From JBDTMC01 sp039934475 (GTDB lineage: Bacteria; Acidobacteriota; Terriglobia; Bryobacterales; Bryobacteraceae), in NCBI GenBank assembly GCA_039934475.1, contig JBDTMC010000334.1, forward strand, positions 1-8,733: DNA of 8,733 bases. The letters are read 5' to 3'. The translations under genes and the position numbers were made by a program. How positions within the stretch are numbered: the stretch's first letter is position 1; the number at the start of each line of letters is the position of its first letter. Under the pieces are notes generated by a model. That model was given only the letters and a program-made list of their open reading frames with translations, was not told where the DNA came from and made no database searches. Positions 1 through 7,050 of this stretch are shown piece by piece.

Positions 1-1958
1 GGATACACCCATCCATAGCCGGGAGCGGCTGAAGGAATCGCGAAGCTGACCTGGCGCCGGTTAGGCTGCTGCACGGAAAAGGAATAGGTCTGATAGAAGT
101 GGCGCAAACCGGTTACCACCGTGACCGTGCTGGTGGAGGATTGCGCTCCAGGCGCAACGGAGACTTCGGCCAGCAGCCGGGTGGGCGAGAAGACCCAGAT
201 CTTGCGGACTAGTAGGTCACTGGTGCCGAAGCCGACGCGGGTATCGCCCTGGGCGAAGTTTCCGCCGGAAGCATTGATTTCGATAAAAGTGTCGGTGCCA
301 GCGGGCAGGGAAGCAGGCGCGATGGACATTCCGGCAATGTCAGCCTGCGAGTCGAACGTGAATGTCGAGGGGCTGTCCCCTTGCACAAAAAGAGAACTCT
401 GCCCGTCGTCATTGAGGGCGACGATGCGCGCGCGGTAGCTTCGGGGCGCCGCCGGCGGCACCACCACGAGTAAGCCCTCACTGGCGGTCCGCGTGGCGGC
501 TGGAATCCCATCGAATAGAATTCGCGTGCCGGGGCCGATATTGGTTCCGGCTATGGACAGCCCGCCGTCGCCGGTCGGTTGCGTGCCCGTAATCACCGGC
601 GGGGGCGCCGTGGCTACCCGATAGGCAGCCGGCAGAACGTAGAGATCGGTGGGCGTTGTGAAGAGCACGTGCCGCGGGCCATCGGGCGCGTCGGCATTCA
701 AAGTAATGTTGGCTTGTATCCAGTTGACCGGATCACTCACATAGCCCCTGACGGCGTCCACGGAATCCGCGCCGTTCAATACGTGCAAGCCGAGCCCTGG
801 AGTGGGGCCGCCGTTCGCCGTCAAATTGAGGCCTGCCGCGATGAGCGAACCTTGTCCCACGGTTTTGTTAAAGAATGCCGGCTTGACCGCATTCGATCCA
901 AAGAAACTGTATGTCTGAACTGCCGAAATCTGATCGCCATCGGGTCTTGGTTGGACGGCGAAATTCAAATCAGAGGCGGTCTTGCCGGCCGCGACGGATA
1001 CCGTGCCCGAGGAGAACTGGGTTGCGAAGGACGGACCGGCCGGGATCTTGCCGTTTGGATCGGAGGGCGCAATGATGTTCGCCGGGGAATTCTCACCGGC
1101 CAGCGCCGGGGGCAGGGCATGCACGTACACCGAATACTGTCCCGGCGGTAATCCAGCCAAGCGGTAAGTGCCATCCGGGTTGCTGAGCGTGCTGATGGCC
1201 GGTCCGGTTGTGCTGAGGGCGACTACTGACGCCAGGTTCACGCCCGCGCCGGAGAGGGTCACCACTCCGGAGATCGTTCCGGTTGAGGCCAGGAACGCGC
1301 TGGTGGGATAGAGAATCGAAATGCCGGCGATGTCATCGCCACCAAGCGGGCTGGCCTTGGTGGAGCTGCGCGTGATCTCAGTGGCCATGGTGGCGCTGGC
1401 CAGCGTGTGTTGCAGGCCCAGCGTATGGCCGAACTCATGGACGAGGGTGAGGAAAAACCTTTCGCTCCAACTGGGGCGCGTGGACAAGTCCCGCCGCAGC
1501 ATCAGGACCGACCGTTGGATAGGCACGAAGCTGCCAGATGCGTTTGTGACCATGTCGGCGCGGCTGGTGGGACCGCCGAGCGCGATCAGGCCAGGAGGAA
1601 TATCGTCACTGAAAGTCACGTCGATGCCGGGCGTGGCTTGCGCTGTGTCAGCCGTTGCGATGCCGCCGTAGGCAAGACGGAGGTCCGAGGACGCAACATC
1701 GGTCCAGACCTTGGCCGCCGCCCGCAACTCGCTGACAATGGCCGGCATAGTGTCGCCGGAGGCAACTGCCGACGGAGCTTGATCGGTGATAAAGAACTGG
1801 ACGGTGTGGCCGGGGAGAGCTGCGAGATCGAAGCGGTCAAAAATCGGTGTGTAGGGGCCGTACGTAGTGGTGAAGCGGACGAAGTGATAGTACGCGGAAG
1901 CCCCCGCACTGAGGAGGAGTCCTGCGGTTAGAACGCGGACAACGCGGCGAGCGTTCAT
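1..1958 (-). CDS. Secreted matrixin-type zinc metalloprotease with repeat domains (C-terminus beyond the window)
   Basis: The frame is open for 652 codons from the ATG at 1958 to the window edge. The N-terminus has a Sec signal peptide (charged MNARR, hydrophobic core, likely cleavage near ASA-Y at residue 22). Residues 174-184 read HEFGHTLGLQH, the HExGHxxGxxH zinc-binding consensus of metzincins, with Glu175 as the general base. Met191 is a plausible Met-turn. Residues 205-217 (LGGDDIAGISILY) match the end of matrixin catalytic domains. Residues 228-282 look like a carboxypeptidase-regulatory-like beta-sandwich (GxVxLxGxGV, then NPDGTYRLAGLPPGQYSV). Residues about 454-528 and 540-630 look like IPT/TIG-type Ig folds. 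No cysteine occurs in the visible 652 residues, so a cysteine-switch zymogen is unlikely. The ATG overlaps the stop of the upstream gene as ATGA, implying translational coupling. The protein is probably exported and acts outside the cytoplasm; its substrate is unknown. A further C-terminal domain may lie beyond the edge. Confidence 0.9.
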   Translation of the reverse strand, partial: MNARRVVRVLTAGLLLSAGASAYYHFVRFTTTYGPYTPIFDRFDLAALPGHTVQFFITDQAPSAVASGDTMPAIVSELRAAAKVWTDVASSDLRLAYGGIATADTAQATPGIDVTFSDDIPPGLIALGGPTSRADMVTNASGSFVPIQRSVLMLRRDLSTRPSWSERFFLTLVHEFGHTLGLQHTLASATMATEITRSSTKASPLGGDDIAGISILYPTSAFLASTGTISGVVTLSGAGVNLASVVALSTTGPAISTLSNPDGTYRLAGLPPGQYSVYVHALPPALAGENSPANIIAPSDPNGKIPAGPSFATQFSSGTVSVAAGKTASDLNFAVQPRPDGDQISAVQTYSFFGSNAVKPAFFNKTVGQGSLIAAGLNLTANGGPTPGLGLHVLNGADSVDAVRGYVSDPVNWIQANITLNADAPDGPRHVLFTTPTDLYVLPAAYRVATAPPPVITGTQPTGDGGLSIAGTNIGPGTRILFDGIPAATRTASEGLLVVVPPAAPRSYRARIVALNDDGQSSLFVQGDSPSTFTFDSQADIAGMSIAPASLPAGTDTFIEINASGGNFAQGDTRVGFGTSDLLVRKIWVFSPTRLLAEVSVAPGAQSSTSTVTVVTGLRHFYQTYSFSVQQPNRRQVSFAIPSAAPGYGWVY

Positions 1959-2494
1959 TGCCTTGCCCCCGCGGCCACAACGCTCTGGACGCGATCGCGT
2001 AAGCTCTTCAACGTCAGCGACATCGCTTCAGGCTGAACCAGGTGTCCGGCGTTGTCCAATAGTGGCTCCGTGGTCGCCGTCCGCAGCGCTGTGAGGTCGC
2101 CGCCGGTGTCGGCCTTCAGACTAAAGAGTCCCTGCGACAGTCCAATGATATGGGTCAGTCCGCTGGGCGACTTCCAGAGAAAGAAGACATACTCCGCGTT
2201 GGGCTTAATGGATGGCGCGCCGGAGAAGCTTTGGCGGAACCCACCGCTGGCGCCACCGGGCACCACAATATCCAATACCGGAGAGCTTGTACCCTTCCAT
2301 TGTTCCGTCACTTGGATCCGAAAGTGGGTGTAGATTACGCGCCCGCTGGCTGCGGTGTACGTCCCGACGGCCTTTCCGCGAACGATCGTAGTCGAGCGGG
2401 CGGTCATTTCGTCGAGGCTGAGCCGTTCGAGCGTCGCCGCGCCCAGAGGCACCGCAAGTAGACCGACCGTCAGAACCGGCAGCAGGTACTTCAT
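1955..2494 (-). CDS. Secreted protein of unknown function coupled to the matrixin protease
   Basis: A 179-residue protein with a clear Sec signal peptide (MKYLLPVLTVGLLAVPLGA, cleavage near residue 19). The mature part is predicted to be mostly beta: strands around 36-45, 52-66 and 73-79, then VPGG at 78-81, a GAP turn at 92-94, EYVFFLW at 101-107 and HIIGLSQGLFSL at 115-126. A helical tail follows at about 155-175. It has no cysteine and no catalytic motif I recognise. From memory of similar proteins (not checked here), small exported beta proteins with VPGG and GLSQG-like motifs occur next to matrixin proteases in Acidobacteriota and myxobacteria. Its TGA stop overlaps the protease start by 4 bases, so the two are almost certainly translated together. 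It could be an inhibitor, folding partner or substrate adaptor for the protease; that role is inferred from position only. The start is the first ATG before the signal peptide; its Shine-Dalgarno sequence is weak. Confidence 0.85.
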   Translation of the reverse strand: MKYLLPVLTVGLLAVPLGAATLERLSLDEMTARSTTIVRGKAVGTYTAASGRVIYTHFRIQVTEQWKGTSSPVLDIVVPGGASGGFRQSFSGAPSIKPNAEYVFFLWKSPSGLTHIIGLSQGLFSLKADTGGDLTALRTATTEPLLDNAGHLVQPEAMSLTLKSLRDRVQSVVAAGARQ

Positions 2495-2500
2495 CTTAGT

Positions 2501-2520
2501 TGCTCACTACAGTAAGAGCA
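2501..2520 (-). promoter_or_regulatory. Possible hairpin in the leader before the secreted-protein start
   Basis: On the minus strand TGCTC and GAGCA form a perfect 5-bp stem around a 10-base loop, ending six bases before the ATG at 2494. The only weak Shine-Dalgarno-like element (TGAG) lies in the right arm, so folding could limit translation. The stem is short and may be fortuitous. Confidence 0.25.
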
Positions 2521-2591
2521 TTTGGGCCGCCATTCACCGGTCCTTTGTTAACAGAGGTTTACGGCGAGGTCATTTGATTGCTGTGTGGCAC

Positions 2592-2620
2592 GTGGACACG
2601 CAATAGTGGACACAGTGTCC
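2592..2620 (-). promoter_or_regulatory. Cluster of GTGTCCAC elements, candidate operator
   Basis: On the minus strand GTGTCCAC occurs twice in direct orientation with a 14-base period (2613-2606 and 2599-2592). A third, inverted half-site makes a perfect 13-base palindrome, GGACACTGTGTCC (2620-2608). The cluster lies 98-127 bases upstream of the secreted-protein start, in the 148-base gap after the transporter gene. Repeated sites of this kind usually bind a dimeric regulator. I cannot name the regulator, and no convincing -35/-10 pair is visible nearby. A remnant of a mobile-element end is an alternative. Confidence 0.45.
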
Positions 2621-2642
2621 CAGTATTCATTCACGCCTCGGT

Positions 2643-4562
2643 TTACGAGGGCGGCGGAGTAGGACTCCCTCGGACGATCAAAATGGGCACTCCCACATCA
2701 TGACGTACAGCATTAATTGTGGTCCCGAAAATGATGTCCTTTAAGCCTTTATGTCCGTGCGACCCCATCACGATGAGGTCTGGGCGAATCTGCCGTGCCA
2801 TGCGAATAATGTGCTCAGCCGGATTCTGGGAATGCGTGACAATGAGTTCGGCTTCCACGGATTGCCCATTCAATGCAGCGAGAATATCGGCAAAATATTG
2901 ACGACCCGCCTGGACCTCAGCCGTGACCGCTTGCTCGCCATAAACCTGGCTGGTGACATCTTCCTCGACGTGGATGAGGTAGATCTTCGCGCCGGAAAGT
3001 TTAGCCATGGCGGCAGCGTGGTTCACCGCTTCGGCATCCTGCGCGGAATGATCCAAGGGGACGAGAATGCGCTGATACTCCACGGTCTTGGAGGACAATC
3101 CCACGGGTAGCGGGATAACCGTCGACGCCGAACCTTTCCCTCTCAGCCAATTTGGCAAAACCGGCTCCAGGACAACCCAGGCGAGCAGTGCCGCCAAGGC
3201 GGCGATGATCGGAACCACCCCAAGTTGCAGTAGCCAGGCATACTTGCCCGCGGCCGTTGACCAGGTGGCTAGAGTGCTCACGACCAGCCATGCATTGAGT
3301 CCGATAATGATGGCGGCGATGGCCCACGAGAGGATTTGCAGCCAGAGCTTGTTGGCGAACGTACCCATGCGCCTGCGGTCGTTGGTGAAATGAATGAGCG
3401 GAACGACAGCGAACGGCAGCTGCATGCTGAGGACTACCTGGCTGAGGATAAGCAGCCAGTACGTGCCTCGTTCGCCGGCAATCAGGATGGTGATGACGGC
3501 AGGTATTACGGCCAGGGAGCGAGTGATCAGCCGGCGGAGCCAGGGACGCATGCGGAAATTGAGAAAGCCTTCCATCACAATCTGGCCGGCCATCGTTCCG
3601 GTGATGGTAGAGGACTGTCCGGAACATAACAGCGCGACGGCGAACGCGATGCCGGCAAATGTGGTTCCTAACAGCGGCGCCAACAGCAGGTGCGCCTGTT
3701 GGATCTCCGTAACCACGATCCCACGGGAGTAGAACACGCTCGCTGAGAGAATAAGGATGGCGGCGTTCACCAGCAGCGCCCCGTTGAGGGCGATGACGGA
3801 ATCGAAAAGGTTGTAGCGGCAGGCGCTGCGGCGGGATGGCTCGTCGCGTCCGATGCTGCGGGTCTGCACAAGCGCGGAATGGAGGTACAGATTGTGTGGC
3901 ATCACGGTGGCGCCGAGGATGCCGATCGCGATGTAAAGGCTCTCGCCGTTGAGGCGGGGAATCAAGCCCGTAACCACCTGATGCATGTCCGGGCGCGCCA
4001 GGGTCAACTCAACGAAAAAGCAGACGCCGATGATGCTGACAAGAGCAAGAATGAAGGCTTCGATGGCGCGGATCCCAAACCGCGTGAACCAGAGGACAAG
4101 CAGCGTGTCGGCCGCAGTAAGAATGACTCCGAAGAGGAGGGGGACGCCGAACAGGAGCTTAAGCCCGATGGCGGCTCCCAGCGCTTCGGCCAGATCGCAG
4201 GCCGCGATCGCAATTTCGCAGAGGATCCAAAGAGCCCACGAAACGGCCCTCGGATATGCTTCACGGCAGGCTTGGGCGAGATCGCGTCCGCTGACGATTC
4301 CAAGGCGCGCGCTGAGGGTCTGGAGAAGGATGGCCATGAAATTGGACATAACCAGAACCCACAGCAATTGATACCCGAAGCGGGCTCCGCCCTCCAGATC
4401 GGTGGCCCAATTGCCGGGATCCATGTAGCCGACGCTGACCAGGTACGCCGGTCCGGCAAACGCAAACATGCGCCGCCAGAGCTTCGGCTGTGCGGTGGAC
4501 ACAGAGGCGTGCACTTCCGGCAAGGATTGTGGCGGCGTGTTTGTCGAGGGGGCAGAAAACAT
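2643..4562 (-). CDS. Nramp family divalent metal transporter fused to a UspA domain
   Basis: The protein is 639 residues, against roughly 400-450 for an ordinary bacterial Nramp (MntH); the extra length is a C-terminal universal stress domain. The transporter part (about 30-470) has around 12 hydrophobic segments. TM1 carries DPGN at 48-51 and TM6 carries GATVMPHNLYLHS at 217-229. These hold the Asp, Asn, Ala and Met that bind the metal in structurally solved Nramps, so proton-coupled Mn(II)/Fe(II) import into the cytoplasm is expected. SGQSSTITGTMAGQ (314-327) is a further family signature. The UspA domain (about 496-630) starts YQRILVPLDHS and contains G-x2-G-x9-G-T (Gly600, Gly603, Gly613, Thr614), the ATP-binding pattern, so it likely binds nucleotide. 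AGGA lies four bases before the ATG. The fusion suggests that transport responds to cell energy or stress; that is inference. The transcript points toward the protease pair, but the 148-base gap argues for separate control. Confidence 0.95.
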   Translation of the reverse strand: MFSAPSTNTPPQSLPEVHASVSTAQPKLWRRMFAFAGPAYLVSVGYMDPGNWATDLEGGARFGYQLLWVLVMSNFMAILLQTLSARLGIVSGRDLAQACREAYPRAVSWALWILCEIAIAACDLAEALGAAIGLKLLFGVPLLFGVILTAADTLLVLWFTRFGIRAIEAFILALVSIIGVCFFVELTLARPDMHQVVTGLIPRLNGESLYIAIGILGATVMPHNLYLHSALVQTRSIGRDEPSRRSACRYNLFDSVIALNGALLVNAAILILSASVFYSRGIVVTEIQQAHLLLAPLLGTTFAGIAFAVALLCSGQSSTITGTMAGQIVMEGFLNFRMRPWLRRLITRSLAVIPAVITILIAGERGTYWLLILSQVVLSMQLPFAVVPLIHFTNDRRRMGTFANKLWLQILSWAIAAIIIGLNAWLVVSTLATWSTAAGKYAWLLQLGVVPIIAALAALLAWVVLEPVLPNWLRGKGSASTVIPLPVGLSSKTVEYQRILVPLDHSAQDAEAVNHAAAMAKLSGAKIYLIHVEEDVTSQVYGEQAVTAEVQAGRQYFADILAALNGQSVEAELIVTHSQNPAEHIIRMARQIRPDLIVMGSHGHKGLKDIIFGTTINAVRHDVGVPILIVRGSPTPPPS

Positions 4563-4578
4563 AGTTTCCTGAGGGGGG

Positions 4579-4620
4579 TTAACTATAGTTTAGTGTCGAT
4601 GATTTGATGCGCGGTGTCAA
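4579..4620 (-). promoter_or_regulatory. Candidate promoter and operator of the Nramp-UspA gene
   Basis: On the minus strand a perfect TTGACA (4620-4615) is followed after 17 bases by GACACT (4597-4592), a weak -10. The perfect 10-base palindrome AACTATAGTT (4590-4581) follows at once and would cover the transcription start, about 20 bases before the ATG. Nramp genes are commonly repressed by MntR/DtxR or Fur-type regulators that bind short AT-rich palindromes overlapping the promoter. The position fits such a repressor site, but the sequence does not identify which one. Confidence 0.4.
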
Positions 4621-4888
4621 GGTTTTCGATTGGCAGGAAGTCCCGAAATCCAATGGGCATTTGAAACACTTCAGACGCTAGCATTTCTAATATCAGTATG
4701 ATAGGCAATCAGTATGAAAGTGTTACGTGAGAAATTCGCCCCTTGGCGTTGTGGTGGTGCTCACGTGGTCCAACCGAATCACATTGGTGCTTTTCAACCA
4801 CATTCATAAGCCACCGCAGCATGGCATTTCATTTAGAATCAATCAGTTAGCCTTTGGTTTATAAATTGCAATCTTCTTGGACGAAAGC

Positions 4889-4892
4889 AGGA
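4889..4892 (+). promoter_or_regulatory. Ribosome binding site deciding the FecR start
   Basis: AGGA lies five bases before the GTG at 4898, which places MKRNTWAILMAS at the N-terminus and gives a normal signal peptide. The alternative in-frame TTG at 4877 has no comparable site and would add seven polar residues in front. Confidence 0.7.
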
Positions 4893-4897
4893 ATGTC

Positions 4898-6886
4898 GTG
4901 AAGCGGAATACATGGGCCATCCTGATGGCGTCGATTCTCGCAGTAGGACTCGCAACGACTGCTCGCTCACAGGAAACCGACGACCAGCAGGACCCCGACG
5001 TGCCTGGGCGGGGTGTGGCCCGCATCAGTCTTCTGCGGGGCGATGTGTCCGTGCGCCGAGCCGAAACAAGTGATTGGGTGGCCGCTGCGGTGAATGCGCC
5101 GGTGCTGGTGGAAGACAGCGTCCTGACTGGTCCCGGATCGAGAGCCGAAGTCCAATTTGATTGGGCCAATCTGGTTCGCATTTCTTCGGATGCCGAAGTG
5201 CGCATGGGCGTTATCGACAACGGCCGCTACCAGGTAGAAGTGGCGCGGGGGACAGTGACATTCCGAGTATTGCGCGACTCGCGGGCGGATGTCGAAATCA
5301 GCACTCCCAGTATCGCGGTGAGACCCTCCGGGCGGGGCATTTACCGTGTCACGGTTTTCGATGACGGAACCTCGGAGGTCACGGTTCGCTCCGGCGACGC
5401 GGAAATTGTCAGCACGAGTGGCGCAGAGAGGCTTCATTCCGGGCGAACGATGATCGCCAGAGGAAGCTATGCGGACCCGGAGTTTCAGATTATCGGGGCC
5501 ATCCCCGGCGACGAGTGGGACCGCTGGAATCAAGATCGGGACCGCGAGTTGGAACGCGCGGGAGCTTCCTCCTACCGTTACGTTGACAAGCAGGTCTACG
5601 GAGCCGAGGATCTGGACGGCAACGGCGAATGGATCAACGTACCCCCTTATGGTTGGGTCTGGTCTCCGAATGCAGCTGCCAGTTGGGCGCCCTATCAGAA
5701 CGGCCGCTGGAGTTGGGTGGATTGGTATGGATGGACTTGGGTCAGCTACGACCCGTGGGGTTGGGCGCCCTATCACTATGGGCGGTGGTTTGCTAATGGA
5801 AACCGGTGGTGCTGGTGGCCTGGCGGCATCGGCGTGCGCACGTGGTGGCGGCCGGCTCTCGTGGGCTTTATGGGGTGGGGCGGCGCCGGTGTTGGTATAG
5901 GGTTCGGGCGTGTCGGATGGTTTCCGCTGGCGCCTTATGAGCCGTTCCATCCGTGGTACGGGAACGGTTTGTACCGCGGCTACGGACGAGGGTCCTATAA
6001 CAACATCACTGTGTTCAACAACACGAACATCACGAATACCTACCGCAATGCGCGGTTGGATCATGCTGTGACGGTGGTGAACGGAGCTGACTTCGGGCGG
6101 GGAAGGGTTGGCACGGCGATCCGCGTGAATTCGGCTGAGATCCAGCGAGCGAGCTTCGTGCAGGGAGCTTTGCCGGTGACTCCGCACCGCGATAGTCTGC
6201 GATTGGCGGATCGGGCTCCGGCGGTGGTGGGACGCGGAGCGGAGGCTGGGCATTTTTATAGCACGCGCCCATCCCCGCGTGTGGACCGCGTTTCGTTTGA
6301 ACAGCAACAGCGCGGTATCGAACAGATATCGCGAGGCGCAGCCGGGGCACGCAGCGGATGGCGGAGAGTCGGGGAACCTCCAGTAGACCGGCCTAGAGAA
6401 TCGCAGAGAGGTGTTCGGGACAGTGGGGCCGGTGCAGCTAGCGGCTGGTCTCGATTCGGTCAGCCCGATAGCGCTCGCACGGTACGTGTTCAGGAACCTG
6501 GTAGCCGCAGTACGGGCGGTTCGTTCAACAATGACCCGCAGCGGAGTAATGCTAGTGGCTGGACGAGTTTTGGGCAGCCTGGCTCCCGTGGTGCCGACAG
6601 TGGGCGAGCGGTGTCGACACCCGGAGCGGACCGAACACGGTATGAGAGCCCGCGACGGGAAGCGGCACCGCGGTATGAGAACACTCCACGGTACGAACGT
6701 ACGTCGCCCGCACCTCGAACGGAAGCACCGCGCGGTGGAGGCGCCAGCGCTCCGGCGCAGCGGCCTAGCGGCGGTGGTGGCAGGAGCGCCCCGCGGTCTG
6801 CGCCATCTGGCGGGGGCGGTGGTGGCGCGAGGAGCAGCGGTGGCGGCGGGGGCCATTCGTCCTCGGGTGGCGGCCACAACCGGTAA
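4898..6886 (+). CDS. Exported FecR-domain protein with DUF6600-like Trp/Tyr-rich region and Gly/Ser/Arg-rich tail
   Basis: A 662-residue protein, counting from the GTG at 4898. Residues 1-24 form a Sec signal peptide ending near ARS-Q. Residues about 37-190 form a FecR-like beta domain: VARISLLRGDVSVRR at the start, then ISTPSIAVRPSGRGIYRV and VTVRSGDAEIV. Residues about 205-355 are very rich in Trp, Tyr, Gly and Pro, with repeated units such as PYGWVWSP, WAPYQNGRWSW and DPWGWAPYHYGRW. This is the pattern of DUF6600 proteins, which often accompany FecR domains in Acidobacteriota. The rest is low-complexity: Asn/Thr-rich near 368-382, three SGW(x)xFG-type repeats, RYE units, then a Gly/Ser/Arg-rich tail from about 612. 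Unlike classical FecR there is no transmembrane anti-sigma arrangement and no adjacent sigma factor or TonB receptor, so a role in iron signalling should not be assumed. An envelope or surface structural role is more likely. A terminator follows 26 bases after the stop. Confidence 0.9.
   Translation: MKRNTWAILMASILAVGLATTARSQETDDQQDPDVPGRGVARISLLRGDVSVRRAETSDWVAAAVNAPVLVEDSVLTGPGSRAEVQFDWANLVRISSDAEVRMGVIDNGRYQVEVARGTVTFRVLRDSRADVEISTPSIAVRPSGRGIYRVTVFDDGTSEVTVRSGDAEIVSTSGAERLHSGRTMIARGSYADPEFQIIGAIPGDEWDRWNQDRDRELERAGASSYRYVDKQVYGAEDLDGNGEWINVPPYGWVWSPNAAASWAPYQNGRWSWVDWYGWTWVSYDPWGWAPYHYGRWFANGNRWCWWPGGIGVRTWWRPALVGFMGWGGAGVGIGFGRVGWFPLAPYEPFHPWYGNGLYRGYGRGSYNNITVFNNTNITNTYRNARLDHAVTVVNGADFGRGRVGTAIRVNSAEIQRASFVQGALPVTPHRDSLRLADRAPAVVGRGAEAGHFYSTRPSPRVDRVSFEQQQRGIEQISRGAAGARSGWRRVGEPPVDRPRESQRGVRDSGAGAASGWSRFGQPDSARTVRVQEPGSRSTGGSFNNDPQRSNASGWTSFGQPGSRGADSGRAVSTPGADRTRYESPRREAAPRYENTPRYERTSPAPRTEAPRGGGASAPAQRPSGGGGRSAPRSAPSGGGGGGARSSGGGGGHSSSGGGHNR
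6353..6580 (+). repeat. Three SGW-x2-(F/V)-G-x-P repeats inside the FecR protein
   Basis: The protein repeats SGWRRVGEP (6353-6379), SGWSRFGQP (6440-6466) and SGWTSFGQP (6554-6580), separated by Arg/Ser/Gly-rich spacers of about 20 and 29 residues. The DNA differs between copies, so selection appears to act on the peptide, not on the DNA. Confidence 0.7.
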
Positions 6887-6911
6887 GGATTTTGCTTAGT
6901 TTCTTCCCTCA

Positions 6912-6953
6912 AGGCCTGTTCCGGGCGCGAGCCAGGGAATAGGCCTATTTTTT
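6912..6953 (+). terminator. Intrinsic terminator after the FecR gene
   Basis: AGGCCTGTTCC (6912-6922) pairs with GGAATAGGCCT (6936-6946) in an 11-bp stem with one G-U pair. The loop is 13 bases, and a run of six T (6948-6953) follows after one A. It lies 26 bases beyond the TAA stop. The reverse strand lacks a U-tract, so it probably acts in the plus direction only. Confidence 0.85.
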
Positions 6954-6979
6954 AGCCCCAAGGCATAGTTGACATAAGA

Positions 6980-7030
6980 TCTGTTATCGGAAGTGAACAA
7001 AACCCAGCGAACTCTCTGTTATCGGAAGTG
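6980..7030. repeat. Direct repeat of a 16-mer, possible mobile-element end
   Basis: TCTGTTATCGGAAGTG occurs exactly at 6980-6995 and 7015-7030, a 35-base period. Just beyond the second copy is a perfect inverted repeat, TGCAC-CAA-GTGCA (7032-7044). Repeated terminal motifs starting with TG are typical of IS21-family ends, but no istA or istB coding sequence is visible and no partner end is in the window. A regulator binding array is the other possibility. Confidence 0.6.
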
Positions 7031-7050
7031 CTGCACCAAGTGCAAAGTCG

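Larger units (their letters stand above)
4563..4897. other. Divergent intergenic region between the Nramp-UspA and FecR genes
   Basis: This 335-base stretch is more AT-rich than the flanking genes and carries no convincing gene. Besides the transporter promoter and operator it holds a direct repeat, ATCAGTATGA, at 4692-4701 and 4708-4717 (16-base period). A TATAAA at 4860-4865, 32 bases before the preferred FecR start, could be a -10 element, but no good -35 is found 16-18 bases upstream of it. Both divergent promoters must lie here. Confidence 0.6.

Noticed and set aside
579..1151. 190-codon plus-strand frame opposite the protease
   Set aside because: It has Arg/Gly-rich composition and no domain; the minus strand continues unbroken as the protease repeat region.
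2636..2650. CCTCG-x5-CGAGG hairpin overlapping the stop of the Nramp-UspA gene
   Set aside because: The 5-bp stem is symmetric but no T-run follows on the minus strand, so it is not supported as an intrinsic terminator.
3879..4607. 242-codon plus-strand frame opposite the Nramp gene
   Set aside because: It is a polar, domain-free translation, and the opposite strand encodes a complete Nramp with all its signature motifs.
4967..6877. 636-codon open frame on the minus strand opposite the FecR gene
   Set aside because: Its translation is low-complexity and Arg/Pro/Ser-rich with no recognisable domain, while the plus strand has a signal peptide, a FecR domain and a terminator. It is an antisense by-product of the codon bias of the real gene.
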